From contig JAFZQJ010000001.1 of NCBI GenBank assembly GCA_017620395.1, forward strand, positions 1 to 36,976: a stretch of DNA of 36,976 nucleotides. The letters are read 5' to 3'. The notes below the pieces were generated by a model. The model was not told the origin of the DNA. It made no database searches and saw nothing but the letters and a program-made list of their open reading frames with translations. Of the stretch, positions 21,304 to 29,281 are shown piece after piece (within the stretch, counting starts at the first letter, position 1; each line of letters begins with the position of its first letter). A program made the position numbers and the translations under genes. This stretch comes from Clostridia bacterium (GTDB lineage: Bacteria > Bacillota > Clostridia > Oscillospirales > RGIG8002).

Positions 21304-23094
21304 TTACTGATTCTTTTCGCCGCCCCTGTATTCGAGGCAAAGCATCGTCAGATCGTCGAACTGCTCGGCTTCCTTCACGAAGCCGTCGACCGCGCCGCGC
21401 ACGTTGCGCAGGAGCTTTTCCGGATCGGCGTCCGGCTCGGAGTTGAGCGCGGCGAGCATACGGTCGGTTCCGAAAAGCCGGTTTTCCGCGTCGGTGGCCT
21501 CGGGTACGCCGTCGGTGTAGACGAAGAGCTTCGCGCCGGGGCGCAGCTGCAGCTCGTATTCCTTATACCGCATGCCGTCCATGGCGCCGACGGCGAGTCC
21601 GTGCTTATCCTTCAGCAGCTCGAATGCGCCGTCCGGCTCCTTCAGCGCGGGATATTCGTGGCCCGCGTTCGCGGCGGTGAGCTTGCCGGTGGAGATCTCG
21701 AGGATCCCGAGCCAGACGGTCACGAACATCTGTTCGGGGTTGTTCGCGGCGATCTGCTTGTTGACGAGCTCCAGCACCTTCGCGGGAGAAAGTCCCGTCA
21801 TCGCGGTGTTCTTGATTAGGGCTTTGGTTATCATCATGAATAGCGCGGCGGGTATTCCCTTGCCGGATACGTCCGCGATGACCGCGGCGAGGTGGTCGTC
21901 GTCGAGCAAGAAGAAGTCGTAAAAGTCGCCGCCGACCTCCTTGGCGGGATCCATGCTGGCGTAGAGGTCGAATTCATGCCGCTCGGGGAAGGCGGGGAAG
22001 ACGTTCGGGAGCATCGCGTACTGGATGCGGCTGGCGAGCTCGAGCTCCATGCCGATCCTCTCTTTTTCCGCGGTGATGGTCTTTATCTTTTCCATGTGGT
22101 CGTCTATCTCGCGCGCCATATCGGTAACGTCCTCCGAGAGCTGCCCGAGCTCGTTGCGAAGGCGAACGCCCGCGAGATCCTTCGATACGGCGGCGCTGTC
22201 CTTCGTGGTCTTGTAATCGCGAATGCTGTGCTGTACCTTTTTGATCGGGCGAAGCACTACGAGGTATATCAGCAGCAGGCAGACGGCGGAAAGGACGAGC
22301 TGGTTGAGGATCGCCATCGCGGTTCCGGTGCGCGTCTGCGCTTCGATATCGCTTTTGAGCGCGGAAAGGCCGTAGGTCAGGCCGAGAATAACGTTGTGTC
22401 CGTCGAAGGAGGTCAGCGTTGAGTAATAATCGACGTAGTTGCCCGCGTCGGCGAGGTGGCTGGATTTCTGAAGCGCGCCGCGCATCGCTTCGGTCTGGCT
22501 TTCCGCGACGGAGACGACGTTGCCGAGAGGGTAGACCTCCTCGTAGTTCGTGCCTCTGGCGGCGCCCGGGTCCGCGGCGCTGAAGAGGAAGAACTGCTTA
22601 TCGAACGGCTCCTCCGACACGACGCAGAAAAGGAAATCGACGTGATAAGACTGCTTTATCTGATCGACGCGGGTTATCAGGAAGGAGTATATTATCTCGG
22701 CGTAGAGCTTCTGATCTTCGGCGGGAAGCGCCTCGCAGTCGGCGTCCGTCATATAGCGCAGCTCCGTATCGGGATGGCGCTGTGAGAAAACGCGGCACTT
22801 TTCCGCCGTGAGCGTGTCTGCGGCGTAGTCGGCGTCGTATTCGATGTCGAGCTCGTCCGGATGCTCATACCAGTATTTGATCAGCCATTGACTCGCGGGA
22901 TACTCGTTTACCGCGCGTCTCGTTTCCTCCGCGATCTCGGAGGCCTGAAGCTCGGTCTGTTTCTTGACGCTGTTGTTGTAGAGGTAGGTCTCGCAGATAT
23001 AAGTCAGGGCGCCGGTTATCAGAACGCCGATAAGAAATATCGCCGCGACTTCGATAAGAAGACTGATTTTCCGCTTTCCTTTTGTTTCGTGCAT
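21304..23094 (-). CDS. Membrane sensor PP2C phosphatase (SpoIIE/RsbU family)
   Basis: 596 residues from the ATG at 23094, preceded by GAGG. Two membrane spans (about 14-34 and about 265-290) enclose an extracytoplasmic sensor domain of about 225 residues, likely Cache-like. A coiled segment (DMAREIDDHMEKIKTITAEKERIGMEL in part) follows. Residues about 350-590 are a PP2C_SIG phosphatase: ASRIQYAMLPNVFP, KEVGGDFYDFFLLDDDHL, VIADVSGKGIPAALFM, and DGVPEATDAENRLFG. Such enzymes dephosphorylate anti-sigma-factor antagonists in response to outside signals. No anti-sigma gene is adjacent, but a MATE/HATPase fusion lies 2.8 kb away. It is the third gene after nadE and pncB. Confidence 0.9.
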   Translation of the reverse strand: MHETKGKRKISLLIEVAAIFLIGVLITGALTYICETYLYNNSVKKQTELQASEIAEETRRAVNEYPASQWLIKYWYEHPDELDIEYDADYAADTLTAEKCRVFSQRHPDTELRYMTDADCEALPAEDQKLYAEIIYSFLITRVDQIKQSYHVDFLFCVVSEEPFDKQFFLFSAADPGAARGTNYEEVYPLGNVVSVAESQTEAMRGALQKSSHLADAGNYVDYYSTLTSFDGHNVILGLTYGLSALKSDIEAQTRTGTAMAILNQLVLSAVCLLLIYLVVLRPIKKVQHSIRDYKTTKDSAAVSKDLAGVRLRNELGQLSEDVTDMAREIDDHMEKIKTITAEKERIGMELELASRIQYAMLPNVFPAFPERHEFDLYASMDPAKEVGGDFYDFFLLDDDHLAAVIADVSGKGIPAALFMMITKALIKNTAMTGLSPAKVLELVNKQIAANNPEQMFVTVWLGILEISTGKLTAANAGHEYPALKEPDGAFELLKDKHGLAVGAMDGMRYKEYELQLRPGAKLFVYTDGVPEATDAENRLFGTDRMLAALNSEPDADPEKLLRNVRGAVDGFVKEAEQFDDLTMLCLEYRGGEKNQ

Positions 23095-23144
23095 ATCGTT
23101 ACCTCGTTGTCGGGATCTCTCGGGTGCGTCGCGCCGTCTGCGGA

Positions 23145-24338
23145 TCATTTCTCACGGTTGATCCTGAACTCGACCGATTTCTTCAGATACTCCAGATACT
23201 CCCCGTCGCGGCACATAGCCTTGCCGGGCGTATCGGAGAGCTTCGCGACCGGTCTGCCGTTGACGTACTGGAGTTTGATGACGATGTTCAGAGCGTCCTC
23301 GCAGGTGTCGTTCGAAACGAACGTTCCGATCCCGAAGGAGACCTTCGCCTTGTCGCGGAAGTAGTCGTAAAGCTTCTGGGCGCGGTCGAAATCGAGGCTG
23401 TCGCTGAAAAGGAGCAGCTTCGTTTTCGGATCGACGCCGAATTTTTTATAGTGCGCGATGATCTTCTCGCCCCAGGCGTAGGGATCTCCGCTGTCGTGGC
23501 GGACGCCGGTGTAGTTGTTGACCATCGAGCGGTTGAAGTCGAGCAGGAAAAGGTCCGTCGTCACGGTGTCGGTAAGCGCCGTTCCGTTGTCGCCGTCGTA
23601 TTCCGAATACCAGTCGCGCATCGCGTAGTGGTTGGTATAAGCAAGGGGAATGGAATCGACGCCCTGATACATCTGGACGAACTCGTGGGCATACGTACCG
23701 ATCGGCGTTACGTTGTATTTTTTCGCAAGGTAGACGTTGGATGTTCCTACGCAGTTGTCCGTTTCGGTAACGAAACGGCGCACGACCTCGTCCTCCCATT
23801 CGCGGGAGAGGCGGCGGCGGCAGCCGAATTCGGCGAATTTGAAGGTGTAGGTGCCGTCGTTCATCGCTTTGATCTTTGCGTCAAGCCGTTCCGCCGCGGA
23901 GCTGCGGAGCTTATCGTAATCGAACGCCGTGCGGAAATAGACCTCGTTGATGATCTCCAGCAGGTATATTTCAAACTGCATCGCGGAGAAAAGCGGACCG
24001 TCGACAACGACGGAGAGCTCTCCGTCGGCGTTCAGATCGACCGAAACGTAGTCGCGTATAGGATGCCAGAGGCGGAGAAACTCCACGTAGTCGTTTTTGA
24101 TGAAGCGGATGGAGCGCAGGTAATCGAGCTCCTCCCGCGTGAAACGCAGCTTACAGAGGTGGTCGATCTGCGCGTTGATCTCTTCGACCATGCCGGGCGT
24201 GAAAACGACGCCCTCGTTGCGGCATTTGAAGTAGTACTGTCCGCAAAGGTCGGTGTGCTTGTGGAAGATCACCTGATCCATATTGAATTTGTAAAGGTCG
24301 GTGTCAAGCAGAGAGACGACGATGGGTTCGAGTTTCAT
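23145..24338 (-). CDS. pncB: Nicotinate phosphoribosyltransferase
   Basis: 397 residues from the ATG at 24338, 9 bases after AAGGA; an in-frame ATG at 24356 has no such site. Signatures are LLDTDLYKFNMDQVIFHKH at the N-terminus, the central TSNVYLAKKYNV and GVRHDSGDPYAWGEKI in the PRPP-binding region, and DSLDFDRAQKLYDYF. The enzyme makes nicotinate mononucleotide from nicotinate and PRPP with ATP. Its neighbour nadE, 31 bases upstream, completes NAD synthesis from the same route, so the two form a nicotinate salvage operon. Confidence 0.95.
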   Translation of the reverse strand: MKLEPIVVSLLDTDLYKFNMDQVIFHKHTDLCGQYYFKCRNEGVVFTPGMVEEINAQIDHLCKLRFTREELDYLRSIRFIKNDYVEFLRLWHPIRDYVSVDLNADGELSVVVDGPLFSAMQFEIYLLEIINEVYFRTAFDYDKLRSSAAERLDAKIKAMNDGTYTFKFAEFGCRRRLSREWEDEVVRRFVTETDNCVGTSNVYLAKKYNVTPIGTYAHEFVQMYQGVDSIPLAYTNHYAMRDWYSEYDGDNGTALTDTVTTDLFLLDFNRSMVNNYTGVRHDSGDPYAWGEKIIAHYKKFGVDPKTKLLLFSDSLDFDRAQKLYDYFRDKAKVSFGIGTFVSNDTCEDALNIVIKLQYVNGRPVAKLSDTPGKAMCRDGEYLEYLKKSVEFRINREK

Positions 24339-24369
24339 ATCATACGTTCCTTTCATCGGTAATGCGGAC

Positions 24370-25116
24370 TCACTTGCCCTTAACGCGGATACCCGGGTCA
24401 AAGGAGGGCATAAGCTTGAGCTTGAACGCGTTCATCTCATGCTTGCGGTCGATTATCTCCTTTTTGGTTATATCCTCGATCACGCCCTCGCGGATGTAGC
24501 GGTCAAGCTCGGCGTAGGTGAAGCCGAGGTTGTCCTCGTCGGTCTTTCCGCAAAGCCCGTCGATCGGGACCTTGTCCACGAGTACGTCGGGGAGCCCGAG
24601 GAGGCGGCCTATCGCCTTTATCTCCTGCACAGTGAGGTTGGAGCAGGGGCTGAAATCGCCGACGCTGTCGCCGTAACGCGTGGAATAGCCCACCCAGTCT
24701 TCTGAGAGGTTGCAGGTGTTTGCCACTCTGCCGTTGTTGCTCTGGGATACTGCGTAAAGCGTCGACATCCTGATCCTCGGCGGCAGGTTCTCGCGGCTCT
24801 GCTTTGAAAGCTCGAACGGGATGTTCTTCGTCACCCCGTCGACCGCGTCCTTGACGTTGACGATATAATGACGGATCCCGAGGTGCCCGACGAGCAGCTT
24901 CGCCATATCGATATCCGCCTGCTCGCCGTTCGGCATCAGCACGCCGATGACTCTGTCTCTGCCCAGCGCTTCAACGCAGAGCGCGGCGACGACGGAGCTG
25001 TCCTTGCCTCCGGAAATGCCGATAACGGCGTTGCAGCCGGGTCCGTTCTTTTCAAAGAAATCACGTATCCACCGCACGCATCCGTTCTTTGTTTTTTCGA
25101 CGTCAAAAGTATACAT
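24370..25116 (-). CDS. nadE: NH3-dependent NAD+ synthetase
   Basis: 248 residues from the ATG at 25116, 7 bases after GAGGTG. The ATP pyrophosphatase P-loop SGGKDS is at 35-40, with NTCNLSEDWVGYSTRYGDS and GDFSPCSNLTVQEIKA following in the usual order. There is no glutaminase domain, so it uses free ammonia to amidate nicotinate adenine dinucleotide. It heads the nadE-pncB operon, and the promoter carries a 17-bp palindrome just after the -10 box. Confidence 0.95.
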   Translation of the reverse strand: MYTFDVEKTKNGCVRWIRDFFEKNGPGCNAVIGISGGKDSSVVAALCVEALGRDRVIGVLMPNGEQADIDMAKLLVGHLGIRHYIVNVKDAVDGVTKNIPFELSKQSRENLPPRIRMSTLYAVSQSNNGRVANTCNLSEDWVGYSTRYGDSVGDFSPCSNLTVQEIKAIGRLLGLPDVLVDKVPIDGLCGKTDEDNLGFTYAELDRYIREGVIEDITKKEIIDRKHEMNAFKLKLMPSFDPGIRVKGK

Positions 25117-25173
25117 TCCGGCACCTCTTTCACGACCGGTCCGCTTGCGTGAACGAGCGCAGCGGCGCGGATC

Positions 25174-25190
25174 ATTGTATTTGATACAAT
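25174..25190. promoter_or_regulatory. 17-bp palindromic operator of the nadE operon
   Basis: ATTGTATttgATACAAT, perfect 7-base arms, overlapping the end of the -10 box and the expected transcription start. A repressor here would block nadE-pncB. The regulator is unknown and no NAD-repressor gene is in the window. Confidence 0.7.
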
Positions 25191-25217
25191 AATAGCACGA
25201 ATGTGTGAACAAATCAA
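25189..25217 (-). promoter_or_regulatory. Promoter of nadE-pncB
   Basis: Minus-strand TTGATT (25217-25212), 17-base spacer, TATTAT (25194-25189) with TGC extension. The -35 is the inner end of the 17-mer shared with array B. Confidence 0.82.
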
Positions 25218-25240
25218 GGAGAAATGAGAGAACGGGAGTT

Positions 25241-25412
25241 TGATGAAGACGGGCTTCGCCCTGATTAAGACGGCACGTTGCGCCTAATGAAGCGTTCGCT
25301 CCGCTCAACGATGAAGCGGAGTCGCCCGATAGCCTGTTCCTTCCGTTTTCGTTTTCTCGCCGGCGAAGCGTCTTCGTTTCTTCATCAGCCCGCTTGCGGG
25401 CGACTTCATTGA
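25241..25412. repeat. Hairpin array C1 (TGATGAAG / CTTCATCA spacer type)
   Basis: Units with TGATGAAG, TAATGAAG or TGATTAAG between GC stems (for example CGGGCTTCGCCC) fill the left half; CTTCATCAG and CTTCATTG close the right half. It resembles array B and shares its outer 17-mer (25212-25228 reversed). An apparent minus-strand reading frame at 25305-25574 is of low-complexity repeat sequence and is not supported as a gene. Confidence 0.78.
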
Positions 25413-25462
25413 AAAAGACGGATCTGCAGTTTTGACAGCTTGATCCGAACTCTCGAAGAATT

Positions 25463-25643
25463 GAGTGATATATCTCGCTTCGCTCGATGTGATATGTTTG
25501 CCTTGCGGCAAACGTGATATTTTTCGCTGACGCGAAAAGTGATATGATATAAATCCGCTTACGCCCGCAGGCATATCACTCGCCGCAGGCGAATATCACG
25601 CGCGAAGCGCATATCACAAATCAACGAAGTGGATTTATATCAT
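25463..25643. repeat. Hairpin array C2 (GTGATAT / ATATCAC spacer type)
   Basis: GTGATAT separates TCGCTTCGCTCGA, GTTTGCC/GGCAAAC and TTTTCGC/GCGAAAA stems in the left half. ATATCAC separates TCGCC/GGCGA and GCGC/GCGC stems in the right half. An outer stem GATATAAATCCgCTT / AAGtGGATTTATATC closes the right half. The plan is that of array A. Confidence 0.82.
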
Positions 25644-25677
25644 TGAAAAAGGACTTGCTTCCGCAAGTCCTTTTTCA
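25644..25677 (-). terminator. Terminator-like hairpin next to array C2
   Basis: TGAAAAAGGACTTGC/GCAAGTCCTTTTTCA perfect stem, in the same position relative to array C2 and the tRNA relic as the tRNA terminators at arrays A and B. Confidence 0.8.
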
Positions 25678-25686
25678 TGGTCCGAG

Positions 25687-25713
25687 TGGAGATAACGGAT
25701 TTGACAATACCCA
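25687..25713 (-). pseudogene. tRNA relic with internal deletion
   Basis: On the minus strand TGGGTATTGTCAAATCCG is followed by TTATCTCCA. The last part reads as the T-loop and acceptor 3' strand (TATCTCC plus discriminator A) of a tRNA whose acceptor 5' strand would be GGGGGTA; GGGTAT is joined directly to the T-loop, so the D-arm, anticodon arm and T-stem 5' side are gone. Reading this as a deleted alanine- or methionine-type tRNA is inference. Confidence 0.5.
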
Positions 25714-25805
25714 AAATAAAGCCAAGTATTATCGGCACCTGCGCGCATTCTTTCTCCGCTTCGCCGGTTCCGGAAAGATAAATCGCGGCAAAGAACCGAA
25801 ACCAC

Positions 25806-25834
25806 TTGTCTTTTGTGCGAAAAAATGATAGTAT
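25806..25834 (+). promoter_or_regulatory. Promoter of the MATE-FGGY operon
   Basis: TTGTCT (25806-25811), 17-base spacer, TAGTAT (25829-25834). The stretch 25714-25805 holds nothing else that I can support. Confidence 0.65.
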
Positions 25835-25873
25835 TTAATATGTCAGCATTTTAATTCAGGCAGGTTGAAATAT

Positions 25874-27610
25874 ATGAACGGTTTTTGCGAGCGGAAGTTC
25901 CGGTCAATGCTTTTGTCGGGGATTTTTACAAAAGCGGTTATGTACATAATGCTCCTCTGCGACAGTATTATCGCAGGGTATTTTGTCGGCAAATCCGGGG
26001 TCGCGGCAATCAACGCGATCACGCCCGTTACCGGCGTCGTGACTTTTTTCGGCGATCTCTGTTCGACGGGCGTCGGCATCGTTTTCACCCGGGAGGTCGG
26101 AGCGATGAGAAAAAAGCGCGCCGACGAGATCTACGGTCAGGGGCTTATTATCAGCCTTTCCATCGGGCTTTTATCGGCGCTTGCGATCTTTCTGATGCGG
26201 GGCGTTTATTTCAATCTGAACGGCGTGGCGGGAGAGATCCGGGAGGAAGCGCTCAAATATTATATGCTGATGCCGATCAACGCCTTACTGACGATCGTGA
26301 TTTTTTATCTTGAACAGATGGTCTACAGCGACGGCGACGAGCTGTGCAACAACGTCTGCTACGCCTTCCAGATCGGCGGGAATATCGTGTGTTCCGTCGT
26401 ACTTGCGAAGTTTATGGGGATGACCGGCATCATCCTCGGATCGATCATCGGAAACTCCCTCGGTATCCTCGCCTGCGTCTGGCATTATTTTCGCAAGGGC
26501 AACACGCTTCATTTTACGTGGCATCTTTCATTCAGGGACTTTCTTATGACGTCGCGATACAGCATCGTCGATTCCTCGGTCTATCTGTGCTGGGCGCTGA
26601 TGGACTACGTCCTGATCGGGTTTGTTTCGAGCCGCTACGGAGATCCCGGACTGATAACCCTCGCCGTTGTCGTAAGTCTAATCGAATTCGGCGTCGTGCT
26701 TGACGGCGTCGGTATGGCGATGCAGCCGCTGATTGGCACTTATTTCGGGGAAAGGAATCACCGCCTGATAAAACGGGTCATGAAGTCGGGAATAAAGGCG
26801 GCATTGATCCAGGGCGCGGCGGCGACGGCGCTGATCTGTATTTTTGCAAAGCAGTTCTGCGGTCTTTTCGGTATCACGGGAGGCGCTGCGCTTGAGCCTT
26901 CGGTCGCCGCGGTGCGGATCGTATCGATCGGATTCACCTTTGTCAGCGCCGTGTCGCTGACAACCTCATACTATATGCTGATCGACCGGATCGGGATGGC
27001 GACGTGTATAGCCTGTTTGCAGAACGGCGCGCTGTATATGGCGCTTCCCGTCCTCGGAGGTGTGATTTTCGGCATAACAGGCATGTGGGCCGGATTTGTC
27101 ATAGCTCCGCTTTTGACGCTGATCGCCGCGCTGATTTTCGTATATCTGCGCTTCGGAAAGGACAACTTTCCGTTCCTTTTGAAGGATATGGATTCCGAGA
27201 TCGTCGTTATGGACGACAAGCTGACTCCAAAGACTTCCGTAAAGCTTTCAGAACAGGTCGGCGATTCCATGCTTTCTCACGGATATCCGAAAGAGGTTTC
27301 AAATCGTGCGGCGTTGTTTGTTGAAGAGATCGGTCTGACCGTTCTCGAAAAGAACAAGAAGTCAAAAAAGCAGGTGCTGATCGAGCTGTCGCTCTTTTAT
27401 GAAGAGGATTCGGTCCTCGTTATTGAGCGTGATTCGGGAAAACTTTTCGACATAACGGATCCGGATCTCGAGATCGCCGGTCTCAGCAGTCTTACTTTGA
27501 ACGGACTTATGAGGTCGCACACGGAAAAGGCATATCTCGTGACCACCGGATACAACCGGAATATGATCCGTTTCCGCCTTGACGGCGGCGAGGCGGAGGT
27601 ACGCGGATGA
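25874..27610 (+). CDS. MATE-family transporter fused to a C-terminal HATPase-like domain
   Basis: 578 residues from the ATG at 25874; a TTG three codons earlier is possible. Residues about 10-435 are twelve membrane spans in two MATE halves (MLLCDSIIAGYFVGKSGVAAINAITP opens half one in part, VDSSVYLCWALMDYVLIGF half two), the Na+/H+-coupled drug-efflux fold. Residues about 445-578 are soluble: AALFVEEIGLTVLEKNK, VLVIERDSGKLFDITDPD, GLSSLTLNGLM and a final beta strand, the layout of a small GHKL/anti-sigma-type ATPase with the N-box Glu (FVEEI) but a poor G1 loop. So the C-terminal domain may bind nucleotide or be regulatory. The stop overlaps the next start (ATGA), coupling it to an FGGY kinase. 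Confidence 0.85.
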   Translation: MNGFCERKFRSMLLSGIFTKAVMYIMLLCDSIIAGYFVGKSGVAAINAITPVTGVVTFFGDLCSTGVGIVFTREVGAMRKKRADEIYGQGLIISLSIGLLSALAIFLMRGVYFNLNGVAGEIREEALKYYMLMPINALLTIVIFYLEQMVYSDGDELCNNVCYAFQIGGNIVCSVVLAKFMGMTGIILGSIIGNSLGILACVWHYFRKGNTLHFTWHLSFRDFLMTSRYSIVDSSVYLCWALMDYVLIGFVSSRYGDPGLITLAVVVSLIEFGVVLDGVGMAMQPLIGTYFGERNHRLIKRVMKSGIKAALIQGAAATALICIFAKQFCGLFGITGGAALEPSVAAVRIVSIGFTFVSAVSLTTSYYMLIDRIGMATCIACLQNGALYMALPVLGGVIFGITGMWAGFVIAPLLTLIAALIFVYLRFGKDNFPFLLKDMDSEIVVMDDKLTPKTSVKLSEQVGDSMLSHGYPKEVSNRAALFVEEIGLTVLEKNKKSKKQVLIELSLFYEEDSVLVIERDSGKLFDITDPDLEIAGLSSLTLNGLMRSHTEKAYLVTTGYNRNMIRFRLDGGEAEVRG

Positions 27611-29202
27611 ATATTATTATTTATGATTTCGGGACAAGCAGCCTGAAGACCTGCCTGTTTAACGTCGACAACGGCGGGATCGCCCTCGAGGCGTCTTCAA
27701 ACGCCTCATACGGTCTTTACGTTCTTGAAAACGGCGGCGCCGAACAGGATCCCGGGGAATGGTGGCAGGCGATCTGTAAAACGACAAAAGAGCTCTTTGA
27801 CAAAACACAGGTCAAGCCCGAAGAGATTTCCGGTATTGCTTTCTGCGCGCAGATGCAGGGGGTCGTCCTCGTCGATGAAAACGGGAAAGCGCTGCGCCGG
27901 GCTATGAGCTATATGGACTGCAGGGGAGCAAAGGAATTCAACGACTGTATGGGGAAAGGGATCGTCAAGGTATCCGGATGCAGTCTATATAAGCTTCTTC
28001 GTAATCTGCGCGTGAATTACGCCGGATCGACAAGCGTCAAAGATCCCGTATGGAAGTATAAGTGGGTCGAAAACAACGAGCCGGAACTCTTCGCCAAGGT
28101 CGACAAATGGCTTGACGTAGGCGACTATCTTGTTTCGCGCTGTATCGGTAAGATCATAAGAACGGCGGATTCCGCCTTTGCGACGTTCCTTTACGATACA
28201 CGCAAGGGCAGGGAGGGCTGGAACAAAGGGCTCTTGAAGATGTATAAGGTCAAACCCGAACACCTTCCCCCAATAATAAACAGCACCGATCTTGCCGGCT
28301 CTCTGACCGGAGAGGCGGCGAAAGACCTCGGTCTGAAAGCGGGCACGCCTGTTTTCGGCGGCGGAGGCGACACGACCTTCGTCAACATCGGCGCGGGATG
28401 TACGACGCCGGGCGACACGCATATCTACGTCGGGACGTCGGGCTGGGTATCAACTTTTCTTGACTATCAGACGGTCGATATCAACGCCATGATAACCGGT
28501 GTTCTGTCGGCAATTCCCGGTTATTTCAACTACTATGCCGAGCTTGAAACGGCGGGCAAGTGCTACGAATGGGTCAAAAACCACCTCGCTTTGGATGAAA
28601 TCAACGTTTATCTTGAGAAAACCGAGGTTACGGACGATTTCGAAAGCAAGTTCACCAGTCTGTACGACTATATGTCAGCGGAAGCCGGCAAGGTGCCGCC
28701 CGGGGCGAACGGCGTGATATTCACCCCCTGGCTTCACGGCAACCGTTGTCCTTTCGAGGATGCAAACGCCGCCGGGATGTTTTTCAACATCAGAATCGAC
28801 ACCGGTAAGCGGGATATGATCCGCGCCGTCCTCGAGGGGATTTGTTATCACCTGCGCTGGCTGCTTGAATGTGAAGCGAAAAAAGTCAAAACCTCCGACA
28901 CGGTACGATTTGTGGGCGGCGGATCGCTGTCTCCGGTGATTTGTCAGATGCTCGCGGACATTACCGGCAGGACGGTCGAGACCGTGGATAACGCGCAGCA
29001 GGTTGGTGCCGTCGGAGCTGCGATAGTCGTTGCGGCGGGGCTTACGGGAGAAAGCGCCGCGGAGCTTTCCCGTCGGATCGTGAAGGCGAACCGCACCTAC
29101 CTTCCCGATCGGGAAAACGAGGCGGTATATGAGCGCAATTACAAGGTGTTCAAGAATTTATACAAGTCCAACGCCGCGAATTTCAGGCAGCTGAACGCCT
29201 GA
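27607..29202 (+). CDS. FGGY-family carbohydrate kinase (xylulokinase-like)
   Basis: 531 residues starting in a four-base overlap with the MATE gene. Motifs are IYDFGTSSLKTCLFN at the N-terminus (phosphate 1), GIAFCAQMQGVVLVDENG, GGGGDTTFVNIGAGCTTPGD and the C-terminal RFVGGGSLSPVICQMLADITG with the adenosine loop. The length fits FGGY kinases, which phosphorylate ketoses, polyols or similar. Xylulose is the likeliest substrate from overall resemblance, but this is not certain. Coupling to a MATE transporter is unusual for a sugar kinase. Confidence 0.9.
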   Translation: MNIIIYDFGTSSLKTCLFNVDNGGIALEASSNASYGLYVLENGGAEQDPGEWWQAICKTTKELFDKTQVKPEEISGIAFCAQMQGVVLVDENGKALRRAMSYMDCRGAKEFNDCMGKGIVKVSGCSLYKLLRNLRVNYAGSTSVKDPVWKYKWVENNEPELFAKVDKWLDVGDYLVSRCIGKIIRTADSAFATFLYDTRKGREGWNKGLLKMYKVKPEHLPPIINSTDLAGSLTGEAAKDLGLKAGTPVFGGGGDTTFVNIGAGCTTPGDTHIYVGTSGWVSTFLDYQTVDINAMITGVLSAIPGYFNYYAELETAGKCYEWVKNHLALDEINVYLEKTEVTDDFESKFTSLYDYMSAEAGKVPPGANGVIFTPWLHGNRCPFEDANAAGMFFNIRIDTGKRDMIRAVLEGICYHLRWLLECEAKKVKTSDTVRFVGGGSLSPVICQMLADITGRTVETVDNAQQVGAVGAAIVVAAGLTGESAAELSRRIVKANRTYLPDRENEAVYERNYKVFKNLYKSNAANFRQLNA

Positions 29203-29281
29203 CGGAGCGTAATGCGCGTCGGGTCTCAACACGCCCGGCGGTAAATACCGTCACATTTTATATAAAATGCGGAGGTCATCC

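Noticed and set aside
23082..24362. A 426-residue plus-strand reading frame over pncB
   Set aside because: It is opposite a textbook nicotinate phosphoribosyltransferase; its composition is typical of an antisense shadow.
25305..25574. An 89-residue minus-strand reading frame within arrays C1/C2
   Set aside because: It consists of hairpin-array sequence, lacks a ribosome site and has no protein-like pattern.
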